Source of the DNA: Cantharellus purpuraceus
Lineage: Eukaryota > Basidiomycota > Agaricomycetes > Cantharellales > Hydnaceae
Reading direction: 5' to 3'
Assembly (NCBI GenBank): GCA_025174535.1
Contig: JALBUN010000023.1
Span: 372,001 to 436,000, forward strand
DNA: 64,000 bases
Below are positions 1 to 11,624 of the stretch, one piece after another. Made by a program: the position numbers and the translations under genes. How positions within the stretch are numbered: position 1 is the stretch's first letter; each line of letters begins with the position of its first letter. The notes beneath the pieces were generated by a model. The model was not told where the DNA came from and did no database searches. It was given only the letters and a program-made list of their open reading frames with translations.

Positions 1-1
1 G

Positions 2-214
2 CGGTTCGATAGGCTTGAAGAGAGGTGCGATAGGATTGACGAGAGGCTGGGCTCTGCCATACAAGTCACCACTGCTATACGAGGCGAGTTGGCGTCTTTG
101 GCGCGCACGGTCATGGAGAGTAAGGCGTCATCTCTGGAGAGTAGCAAAATAGCGCAGACCATGGAGAAGAGGAGGGAGGTCGGCCCTTCATACCAGTCAG
201 TACTGTCCCGCTGA
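2..214 (+). CDS. C-terminal fragment of a coiled-coil protein (5' end outside window)
   Basis: An open frame enters from the left edge and stops with TGA at 212-214, giving 70 residues. The translation is rich in Glu, Arg, Asp and Leu with heptad-like spacing (RLEERCDRIDERL) and ends in a short polar tail (GPSYQSVLSR). This composition suggests a coiled coil, but no family can be named from so short a piece. It could be the last exon of a larger gene or a chance frame. The amphipathic pattern and the stop followed by AT-richer sequence favour a real 3' end. Confidence 0.45.
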   Translation, partial: RFDRLEERCDRIDERLGSAIQVTTAIRGELASLARTVMESKASSLESSKIAQTMEKRREVGPSYQSVLSR

Positions 215-2366
215 TTTTGCGCCTTTCCTTCCGGCTGATCATGTATTCTCGTAGGCTTACCCATCCCGTTTCCTAGCCGTCTGATTTGATAGCACCGTCT
301 AGTAAGACTGGGAGGTAGAGCGCTTCCAGTAGCCGACCAGTAACCACTGGCGCTGGGATTTGACTCCTCGTCCCACTGGCATGGGCTGTAATATTATTCC
401 CACATCACTATTCACACTTGACGACCAGCGTATACCAGACCATGAAAACTAATTAGCAGCTCTCCATGGTCTCCCTTTTGTTTCCCTCTTTGCTCATAAA
501 TTATTTTTTGGTTGCCAGTTGCACTTTAGTTACCGCTCCCGGATTGAACCGAGCCGAGTACTCCGCGCTTGGCAATTTACCGTAGACCCTATCTTAGATG
601 GCATGTTCATCTGCATCAGTCCGCATCGGACTTGTTGTACGACAAAATCGAACGTGGGTGGACAAAGCCTCATCATGGTGTGTATGGCATCGGATATTTA
701 CGGCCGACGACTTGAGCGGGGCATGCATAAGTTTCATGTTTATAAGTCTGATGAGAGATTTTATGGAGGTTCTATGGGTTTAAAGAGACATTAAATGTCT
801 TGGGATGGACGAGAGGTTAAACACATACTCGCATAGAAATAATTGCTATAGGAGGCGGTTTGGACTCCGCGACGAGCCGCATATCATCGTTGCTGTCGAT
901 CTTGAAGCAGATGGTGAATGTGTCAGGTGCGTCGTCTTAACACGTCAGTACTAACATCATGCACTGACGTACTGATCATAGATCATGTGCATGTCTTGGC
1001 CTTCTCCTTTCTTCTTCCCGTCTGATTTGATATTGTCCACCAAACCTACTCCTGATGATGAACTACTTGGCGATGGTCTGCCAGTGTCTTCATAACCAAC
1101 CGATGTCATACAGTGAGAATATCTGGATGAGTAAGCTGCGCTGTTATAAATTGGGTGACCAGTGGGACACAGGAGCTAGATGTCACGTAAGGACGCAGAA
1201 TCGGATTCCTATGTCGCATATTTACTGTCCCACCAACCCCATCCTTTGACCGTGGCATCACACCTGATTATATATGCAGTGAAATTCAAATTGCTTATGT
1301 CTTCAGCATAATCATGTCAGCATGCTTGAAAATGATTTTGAGAGCACGTACTTCTTGAGCACAGGGCTGGGGCACTACAGCTGGGAGAGTTGCTATATCG
1401 AGTACAGGGGGAGGCCTCCCTGTGTATTCTGAGTTTGATCGCGTTAGTCTGCTTGCAATAGGTTCCCATGAGCACAGGACAACACTAGACCACAACATCT
1501 CTCGTATATACTGGTATGGTAATCTCCTGAGCCACACGCTTGGAGACACCCAAGCGCGGGTTGGCGCTATAGCTGAAAGACTCGCTATAACAGGGGGAGG
1601 GCACGCAACCGCTTAATTTACGCGAATGACACTCCGTGGTGACGGGAGCTGCGCGGCTAACAGTGCCAGAAGTTATTTTCACCTTATGCATCATAATGTG
1701 TAGCGCGAGCGGACAGCAAGCAAACCCCAAAATGACGTAAGTGATGCTTTAGCTTAATAGACAATATGGACCAAGGAAATCCAGGACTGATGCCATTTTA
1801 AGGCAGGATCAAAGAAGAGAAAAAAGCCGTCGTTATCTGACACTTCCGGAGTCTCGGGTGCGCTAAAGCTCACGGCAGACTCGCCGCCATGACAGCTGGC
1901 CGAGAGTGTTTCCCGGACGCCTGGGCGATGCAATGAAGTGCGAGGGCCAGGGAGCAGTAGCCGGGCTCCGCCCTGGTCGCAAGGACCTGTCACGGGAGCA
2001 CAGTCAGCCTGGTGCCAAATGTCCCCGTGGATCGGGATGAATAGTCGAGGATTCTCTCCGTGTTCGTGAGCACTGGAGCTGGCCTCTAGCAGTAGAAACC
2101 ACAGACACCAGAGAGCGAGCAGTACATATTTGGAGGTGCAAGGTAGACATGAGAAGCACTAAGGATGAAGTAAGTGGTAGAGGGCAGAAAGGATCATACG
2201 TAAGTTAGTCCGGACGGCAATGGGACTGCCGAGAGTAGAGCTCAGCAAGGTGCCGGGACCTGAACGGCACGCCTGCAGCTGGAATCATGAGTAAGGAAGA
2301 GGATATGAGAGCCATCGGCCCCTTCCCCTCTGCACTCCTTGCTCTCCCAGACGACATCCCAGGTCA
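215..2366. other. Intergenic, about 2.1 kb, no supported gene
   Basis: Several short frames occur on both strands (for example 519-794 + and 1295-1549 -), but none has a recognisable domain or joins to another frame through well-phased introns. The stretch just before 2367 is probably the promoter and 5' leader of the transporter gene. An in-frame-looking ATG at 2287 opens a 72-residue frame in a different phase from the transporter; it could be an upstream ORF. Confidence 0.5.
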
Positions 2367-5300
2367 ATGGCAGCAGTTAAAGGATACACTGTCCAGCCAA
2401 GCACCGCCGTCTCAGAGAAGCAGGCGCCGGCTGCTCCAAAGAAGCAACGTGGATCTTGGAAGGCAGATGGTAAAGTATGGCCAAGAACTAGAGCCACTCT
2501 ATTGACCCCTGGTTCTCTCTTCAGAGCAACATGTCGTGCCTCACAACAACATTCCTCTCGTCTTCTTTGGTCTGATGATGACGACATTCCTTGTATGCCT
2601 CTTCTATTCCATTTACACCTTCTGTGCTAACGTCTTCCTTAGGCAGCGCTTGACCAAACAATGTCGGCATTTCTTGCTAAAATAACCCCTATAATGCTAA
2701 TGGCCATCTTTCAGCGTCTCAACAGCACTCCCCACCATCGTACAGGAACTCGGCGGCGGAAAAGACTACTCATGGGTCGGCAGGTAACGGTGAACAGCTC
2801 TCAATTTCTCTTGCATTGACCATTTTTGGCATTCAGTGCATACCTGTTGGCAGCGTCAGCATTATCACCATTGTATGGCAAGGGGTCCGACCTCGTGGGA
2901 CGAAAGCCCATCCTCTTTGGTTGCATCATGGTCTTCCTCGTGAGTGACTTCAAAAGGCAATCGACTTTGGGTTTTAAGGGATCCTCTAGATTGGATCTGC
3001 ATTGTGTGGTGCAGCACAGACAATGAATTGGCTCATCATCTGCCGAGCCGTTCAGGGTATCGGCGGTGGCGGTGAGTCTGCGCCACCGTGATCATCATGG
3101 CAATGAGACTCAGACTCATCTTGTCGCAGGTATAATCCAAATGGTGCAAATCACCATCGGAGATATTGTCACGCTGGAAGAGTACGTAGCTGGTGTATGC
3201 ACTCTGTCCCTTAGCTCAGCTGACCACGTGACAGGCGAGGCAAGTATGGCGGATTCGTCGGCGCTACCTGGGGAATCGCCTCGTAAGTGTTCTTTTATGG
3301 CGCATACATAGATTCATATGGTGCTTTCCAGGGTTGTGGGGCCTTTGATTGGCGGCGTGAGCGCTTCAATTAAATGCTCATCGCTTTACTTGGATTAAAT
3401 GCAATGTTTACAGGCTCTCACTGATCATGTAACGTGGCGATGGTGAGCTTCACTTTACCTCCAACATTTCTCCTTCTAACCCGCTCATAGGTGCTTCTGG
3501 ATCAACTTGTGCGTCCCATCCCATCCCATCTCTTCAACACAGCTCACCTACCACACGCCCACATGCTCACGTCCCCGCATATATAGACCCACAGGAGGCT
3601 TCGCGGCTGCCATCCTGTTTTTCTTCCTCAACCTCAACCCCCATCATGGCAAGTCCTTTTCCGAACACATGAGAGAATTCGACTTTGTGGGGCTCTTCCT
3701 CGTCGTGGCGGGTGTTGTGTGTATTCTTATTGGATTTAATAATAGCGAGAATAGCTGTGCGTGGATTCCGCTTGCTTGTGGTGTTTGTACTATTGTGTCT
3801 GATGGGCCGTTTTTTTTTGGTCGATAGGGAGTGCACCAGCGACAATCGCACTGCTGGTCGTCGGAACATTTCTCCTGGTGACAGCCGCAGCAAACGAGGT
3901 GTTGACCAAGCGATCACCCATCCTTCCCCCTAGATTATTCAAGGTCTGTCCCTTGCACAATAAACACAAACTCCACTCACACACGCACTGGGGTTCCTTC
4001 ACTCCAGACTCGCACGACTGGCATCATCCTCATCACCGCATTCTTCCATGCATTCTCCTTCTTTGCGGGTATGTCGTTTTGAATTCTCATGGTATTGTGC
4101 CTCATGTCACGATGTCTGCTCTCTCGAAGGCACCTTCTACTTGCCCATCTACTTCCAAGTCCTCGGTGCATCAGCTACCAACTCTGGACTCAGGTACGCT
4201 CAATGTCACATGCTCGTCCTGCACATCCCTGTCGACACGGGCGTTTGGTGTCACAAACTCACCCCCATGCGCGATTGTTTTTCAGAATGCTACCCTTCTC
4301 GCTCGGCGCTGCGGTCCAGTCCGCGGCCTCAGGCATCGTCGTGAGTAAGCTGGGCGACTACCGGTCTGTCATGTGGTTCTCATGGGTAAGTACATGGTGC
4401 TTTCATAACCACCCTCGCTGACACGACCGGATTGTCGATAGTCCACCATGTGTCTCGGATACGGGTTAATGATCATGCTGGACGATACCAGCTCCACGTA
4501 CGTCTTTTATACTTAGCGTTTTTGTCAAGGACGTGTTAGTGAGACGAGTTAACCAGTGCCCTCCAAGTCGTTTTCCCCCTCATCGCAGCACTCGGACTGG
4601 GCGGGCTGTTCCAGACACCGCTCATCGGTTTGCAAGCAGCTATGCCTCTTAGAGATATGGCGACGACCACATCTGCGTTCGTGTTATTGCGGTATGCACC
4701 CTTACCGTCAGGTTAATTTGATCTCATGCACATTTTTTGCGCGTTGTAGGACCTTGGGGGGGACAGTCGGTATCGCCGTGGGACAGGCGATTTGGTCATC
4801 AGTGCGTGACGTTGGCGTTGCATGCGACGCTGCACGCCTTTGTTGAACCTTTTTCTTTCTTTTCCTAGGAGCTCCGGAGACGCATTCGGAATATCCCCGG
4901 TTTCCAAACCGATACTTCGACAAGTGCACTCACGCAGAGCGTACGACTATTGAAGAATATCACGGTGAGTACGTTGCACCTCACTTCATTGGGGTCTCTA
5001 TTTTCGAGATGATGTTGGATTTGTCTGATGGCTGGACTGTTTGTTTTTGTTTTGTGTTACTTTTAGCCCCCGGAACTTCGCCAGCAAGTGATGCACGCGT
5101 ATACGAAAAGCATTAGCACGATCTGGGTTGTGGATACCCCTGTGATTGGGGTCGGATTTATAATGTGTACGTCTTATCATTCGCGTAGTAGGAGAGGGGC
5201 AGGGGGGGGGAGGGGGGGGGGGAGTTGCTTACAGTGTTGACACGCTCACGTGTTTTCTTGCAGCTCTGTTTATCCTAAAGTACACGCTGAAGAGAAATGT

Positions 5301-5550
5301 CGTGCGTACCGAGAAACCCCACGCGCACGCCAACCCCGACCTCGAGAAAGGGCCCCAGCCCGTAGACGAGACAGACGCGGCGGACGAGGCGACCGTGGAG
5401 GGGGCCGAGAAGGAGAAGGAGAAGGAAATAGTGCCGGTGCCGGAGATGACGGAGGATGCAGATGACAAAAAGGAGGCGAGTTTGGAGAATGATAATGATC
5501 GCCTGGATGAGGAGACGATGCATGGCATTGAACCGCAGAGCTCACGCTAG
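2367..5550 (+). CDS. MFS multidrug/H+ antiporter, DHA2 (14-TM) family
   Basis: Predicted plasma-membrane drug:proton antiporter of roughly 590 residues. The coding sequence is split by about 16 introns of 40-70 nt; splicing gives one continuous frame. After a charged N-terminus the first membrane segment contains [20 protein letters not shown]. Motif A is visible in the first cytoplasmic loop ([11 protein letters not shown]), and the antiporter motif C lies in TM5 ([13 protein letters not shown]), followed by WRWCFWINLPTGG, which is characteristic of DHA2 proteins. The C-terminus (exon 5264-5550) is a long hydrophilic tail rich in Glu, Lys and Asp. The start at 2367 was chosen because its frame continues through the first intron (2470-2524) into the first TM. 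The substrate cannot be deduced; the family exports toxins and drugs. The last intron contains a long G run. Exon borders were read by eye. Confidence 0.88.
5190..5223 (+). repeat. Poly-G rich tract in the last intron of the transporter
   Basis: Inside the last intron of the transporter (about 5165-5263) two runs of nine or more G, separated by A and preceded by GGGGCA, make an almost pure G stretch of about 30 nt. It is non-coding. Such tracts can form G-quadruplex structures and are prone to length change and sequencing error, so its exact length is uncertain. Confidence 0.8.
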
Positions 5551-5872
5551 GCGCGGAAAGGCTAATGTATCGTTTTCATGCTTTCACGATCCATTTTACG
5601 AAGGCAGTTAGGTAGGTTTCAATATCCTTATAGACATGGATGGTGGTAAGGAACACCCGTTGCCCTTGTTTTTTTTTTTTTTCCCCTCTCTTTTTGTATC
5701 AGGATAAGGATAGTAAGATGGCATGTTTTAGAGCCTGTGATGTGCGAAGAAGTGAGTGTCTGGTCTGTTTCGCGCGTAGGCGACTAGCAATACAGCCTTG
5801 GACGGCATGCTACATGTCGTAGGTGGATAAATCCCATGGACCCCGTCATTTGCCTAAAAATGAATAGCTTTA

Positions 5873-7325
<1,453 letters not shown>

Positions 7326-7477
7326 TGCAGAAAGTTGTTCAAGTCAAATTTGCCCCCGCGGCGCTCTACTAGTAACACTACTGATACCCTGTAACTGTAG
7401 CTACCCAATATTAGCCCTATACCATAAAACCCGCCAAAAATGAGCCCCCCAAAAAAAAACGAAAGAAATATGAGGGA

Positions 7478-7566
7478 TTAAATATCCTCAAATGCAACCG
7501 ATGTGGTGCTCCAGGAAGACGTATGTAGAGCGGCTTCCGTCACCCTCCTCACCTCCACTGGACTAA

Positions 7567-7627
<61 letters not shown>

Positions 7628-9215
7628 ACTCGCGTTTCTACTCCTGCTTCTTGCATTCATCCGCCCGATATACACTGTATCCACGATACAGTCCGCCGCA
7701 CTAGTAAACTTGATATATCGCAGGTGACGGACATGTCCCACGAGCGCATGCACGTCTTTAGCATACAAAATCCCGAGCATCTCGTTGCTGTATCCCAAGA
7801 ATCCCCTATCTAATGGAGGGGGAAGATAGAAATTATTCCATGCAAGACTTTCCAAGAGTGAAAGATTGGAGATTATTCGTGCGTACGCGTCAACCGTCCC
7901 GGGCCATGGGATGAGTTCGCCATCGGTGAGGATAGTCAGATGGCGGAGAACAGGGAACGTCTTAACGATGCGTGCAACGGTGTGCAGATCTAGCGACATA
8001 ATATGATACAGTGTGAGTCGTGTGAGAGGCTGCCTGGCGAATGTCTGGAGGACTTGGTTGACACGGACGAGTTCCAGACCTGTAATATCACCGACCATGA
8101 GCTCCGTCAGCGCTGTGTGGAGACCTAGACTTTGATGCAACTGTAAAATACTGTCAGCTGACGCGTCCACTTCAAGAAGGATTGGACACGAGGGGACAAT
8201 TATAGGCAACGCGCGAGCACAGTGCGCTCACGTCTCGAGCCTTCTTGAACCAAGACATAGCCCGGTCCACTCATGAAAGCAGGATCAATTAGGCTCGAGC
8301 TTTCCGCGGGAAAGAGTACAGCGAGCTTGTCCTGTGTTTAGCAGCAGGAGGCTCAAACGTTTCATACACTCGCCCCTTCAACGCGCGAGCCATGCAATGC
8401 TCCCAGGCATGCAGTGAAGACCATATACTCACCTCAAAGCCATCTAAGAAACAACACCAGTCCATGTCGTTGACGCAATCCACGAGCGAAACTTCTCTCA
8501 GAGTCTTCCACGGCATCTCGCGCAGGGTCATTACAGGCTGAGCAACAACAGGGCTCGAACGCGCCAGCTCGATGCTTACGCACTCGAGGGCCGTGCCTGC
8601 ACTCGCAACAAGCCTCGCAGGGCATATGGAATTGACAATGTGCAGCATCTTGATTCCACTCCCCAGCTCGCACTGCGCAGGGAACGCAGACCCGTCCACG
8701 TCCATGAGGCATATGGCACGGAGAAGGGGCTTCTGCAGGATCTGGCGAATGTCCTTTATAGCGAGCATGTCTGCGTCCCAAACAAGCACAGTGCGGAGGC
8801 TGGTCATCGCTTTCGTAGCCATGCGCAATGCATCCCGCGCAAGGTCAGCGTATTCTGCCTGCCATTGGAGACTGATGAGGAGGACCCGGACGTGAGCTGC
8901 CAGCTCTGGGTGCTCCTGAAAGAAGCGGCAGCGCACAAGGGAATAAAGACTGGCCGTCGTTACTGAGAGGAGTGAAGTAGAATCCCTGCAGCTGCCGTAA
9001 TTTGTTGCGGCAGGACTGGCAATCTGTAACTGGGCCCGACGCCATGCCAGGGGAGTTGCAATGCGATGCAGACGGCGGCAAACGAGTCTAACGACGAGAA
9101 GGTCGACAGGAACAGTCAAGGCGTAGGTCTCTGCCAACGACTGGGAGCGAAAGGGTGGAAGGAGACACTTGAGCGCAAGGTCGAGGACCTCATCTGGGAG
9201 ACAGAAGAGCCCCAT
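7478..9215 (-). CDS. F-box-like / leucine-rich protein with C-terminal SR-dipeptide tract
   Basis: My two-exon model gives 481 residues. Exon 1 (9215-8433) ends at a GTGAGT donor after FLDGFE; exon 2 (8140-7478) follows a TTTTACAG acceptor, both phase 0, leaving a ~292-nt intron that is long for this window. The N-terminus (LPDEVLDLALKCLL ... LLVVRLVCRRLHRIATPLAW) has the pattern of fungal F-box domains, which bind Skp1 in SCF ubiquitin ligases. The middle is Leu-rich and LRR-like (LTRLTLYHIMSLDLHTVARI). Near the C-terminus (about residues 430-455) lies an Arg-Ser dipeptide repeat encoded by a hexamer microsatellite. An alternative is that exon 1 runs on to the stop at 8289 (308 aa) and that exon 2 belongs to a separate gene starting at 8258, but a 30-nt gap makes that unlikely. 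Confidence 0.65.
7567..7634. repeat. CTCCTG/CAGGAG hexanucleotide microsatellite encoding Arg-Ser repeats
   Basis: About eleven near-perfect copies of a six-base unit (CTCCTG on the + strand) lie inside the minus-strand F-box-like gene. Read in frame they encode alternating Arg and Ser. The period of six preserves the frame, so copy-number change would only lengthen or shorten the dipeptide tract. Confidence 0.9.
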
Positions 9216-9390
9216 TAAGAGTGGTGAGAGGACACGCCAGTGTCTACGAGGTTATATCCATAGCAGTGTATTTCTAACGGTCTAGAACAACCAAAGGAAG
9301 GCCCGGGCGCTTGATTGGGTAAAATAATAATAGCCCAGCACTACTAAAATATCAAAGTCCAAAGTACAGTAGAGACACTCTTCAAAATGC

Positions 9391-10641
9391 CTATAAAGAA
9401 CCCCCCAAGGCACTACTGATGCCTGGAATGCTAGAAATGAGTGGCTGCAGCAAGAGTTAGTTGAGCCAATATCCAAAATAGGAGTAATAGCTCACCAGGA
9501 TATCTGCCTTGTTGAAAGGACAGTCGAAATTGGCGGTACCACTAATGGGAGGTGCAATGGTCACGAATAGTATTTGTATAGAAAGCTGCAGCGCAAGACG
9601 TCAACCAAAAAACCAGTCTTTTCGGAGCAAGGACGCACTGTCAATTTGTAGCCAAGAGACAACTGCCTCTTCGCCGACCCAGGAAGAAAGCCACACCTTG
9701 ACACAATATCATTCAGGATTTGTGCATTTGGGTCGGCGGCCTGTGAATACTCAAATGTGAAGGGGAAGGTGAACGATGTTTTGGAGTTGCTGGGAAAAAC
9801 GACGTTATTCTCCGTTCCACCTCCAATCTGCGTGTTGTTAATAGGGTAGGTGACAGACACCTTGACTGATTTGAAGGTAACTGAGAAGAAGTTGGGATTT
9901 CGCACGCTAGGATACTATTAAATCATAGGAGGACTTTGACCAGATACAGAAAGCTTACGAAATTCCAATGCCAAGATTAACTTTGAGGTCGTTGGCGGTA
10001 GCTTGAACCTATCGCAACAATTAGAATCATGCCCATCTTTGCTGCTGTCATACGTACTGCGCTTCCCGTTGCCGAGGGCTGTATACCGCTGAATTCGATG
10101 TCTGGAGGACGTAAAAACTGACAAAATATTGATTAAACTTCGACACGAAAAGAAGAGTAACCTACCACGACCAGCGTGAGGAAGATGCTGACAATAAGAA
10201 GGAAGGCGATCATGATGGTACAACAACAAAACCTCCCAATGCATCGTCCTCGACCGCCCTAGGCATCCATGAACATCCAACCCATTCCAGAGCATCATAG
10301 AGCTCACCTTGGTCCATAGGTTGCCGTGGTGGTCATGTCTCCACATCCGCAAGTCACCCGTGGACCTAACGAAGAGATTGATGAACATGAACTGCCCCTC
10401 ACATACAGCACGCTCACTTTGGTGGAGGCTGGAATGGATCAAATTCCTTGTCTACAGCGGGTCCAGAAGCCATGGGTTGAGATGGTTGTGCGCCCTCGTC
10501 GTTGTATGGCGCGGGATGGGAGTCGTAAGAAGCGTGTGGCTGCGGAGCCGACTGGCCGTAGGGATCATAATCTGCGCCATCATGGTAGGCTGGCTGCTGC
10601 TGCTGCTGGTAATTCCTGGCAGCGAATGGATCGTATGCCAT
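9391..10641 (-). CDS. LEA-2 domain single-pass membrane protein
   Basis: Five to six exons. The first 75 residues are hydrophilic and rich in Gln, Pro, Tyr and Ala (MAYDPFAARNYQQQQQ). Then comes a short exon (STGDLRMWRHDHHGNLWTK), a Cys-rich basic stretch (GRGRCIGRFCCCT) and one membrane helix (IMIAFLLIVSIFLTLVV). The remainder has the LEA-2 (water-stress hypersensitive) fold pattern: NLGIGISVRNPNFFSVTFKS, SVTYPINN, and NSKTSFTFPFTFEY, ending with GTANFDCPFNKADIL and PLISSIPGISSALGGSL. The stop is TAG at 9391-9393. Such proteins are common in fungi as type II membrane proteins with the LEA-2 domain on the far side of the membrane, probably involved in lipid binding; the precise role is unknown. 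ATG at 10639-10641 was chosen because the frame is open from there to the first donor. Confidence 0.75.
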
Positions 10642-11624
10642 GTTTGCGTCTGAACGTGGGAGGGGGAAAGGGCAAAAGACAAATGGGCCTTGCTGCGCAG
10701 AGCGTGCTGTGTTGTGCTGTGAACAGGCGCCTATGGAGGGGCCGAACCTTGAGCGGAGCTTCGGCTGTTTCTCATCACTCCGGACTTCACACAACTCTCA
10801 TGTTTCCAAATCATCCGGCACGTCAAAAGCTGCTGACAGTTGAGAGACAGGCTTCAAGTGCCCGTTGCTTTCATGGGCGCAAGAACGCGAACCTGAAACT
10901 ACCATTTTAGCTCTTCAATTACCGGTCAAACTGCGCTGCTTTGCACACTATGCGTCACACTGGTAACATTGCTTTGGGTGTGAAGTACGATCCATGGCAT
11001 TCTGAAGCGCATTCTCTTTGTAGGAAAGGAGAGGGGCCCGACGTATGGCCCTTTTGCAGCATAAATAGCATTGGCAAGAGCCACTTTCCTTCATTCCTTT
11101 GCCGTCCTCTTGTCTCGGTTTGAGATGCAATTTCCCTTTTGACGTATAACAATTTCATCTATTTCCGGGTGTTTGAGCAACCTGTCAAGGATGACACGGA
11201 TGCTAAACTCCCTGCAACATAGTTCTGCAAAGCCACATTCCCTCCCTGACTAAGGGATTGCCTTGTATCTTAAAGGTGACACTTGTGGATCGTTCATGGA
11301 GTCTACATAGTACGACACCCACCCCCCTCTCGGCTTAGCGCTCTAAGTTCATTCTTATGGTGGATCACAATATTATGGGAAGAGGTATTAGGAGCTGTTA
11401 TGCAGTAGTTCATGCTGGAAGCTAGCTTGCGGACTCAATTTTGAGATTCAGTGGCTATGCTACTAGATTTACTTGCCAGGCAAGCATCGCATCGTTTATT
11501 ATAGGAAGTAAATCACAACAGTTCATAGACCAAGGGCGCCTCTCGCAATCTTAACATCCGCAATCTTAATGTCCGCAGTCTATACACCGTCCAGTAGACT
11601 TGATCGCATGCCTAATACAGCTTC
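10642..11624. other. Intergenic, about 1 kb, between LEA-2 and LEO1 genes
   Basis: This region holds the 5' flank of the LEA-2 gene on the left and the 3' flank of LEO1 on the right. Short frames on both strands (10640-10910) are unsupported. I see no RNA gene or repeat. Confidence 0.5.

Noticed and set aside
2287..2505. 72-codon frame starting just upstream of the transporter
   Set aside because: Its phase does not match the first transporter exon, and the overlapping ATG at 2367 splices correctly; kept only as a possible upstream ORF.
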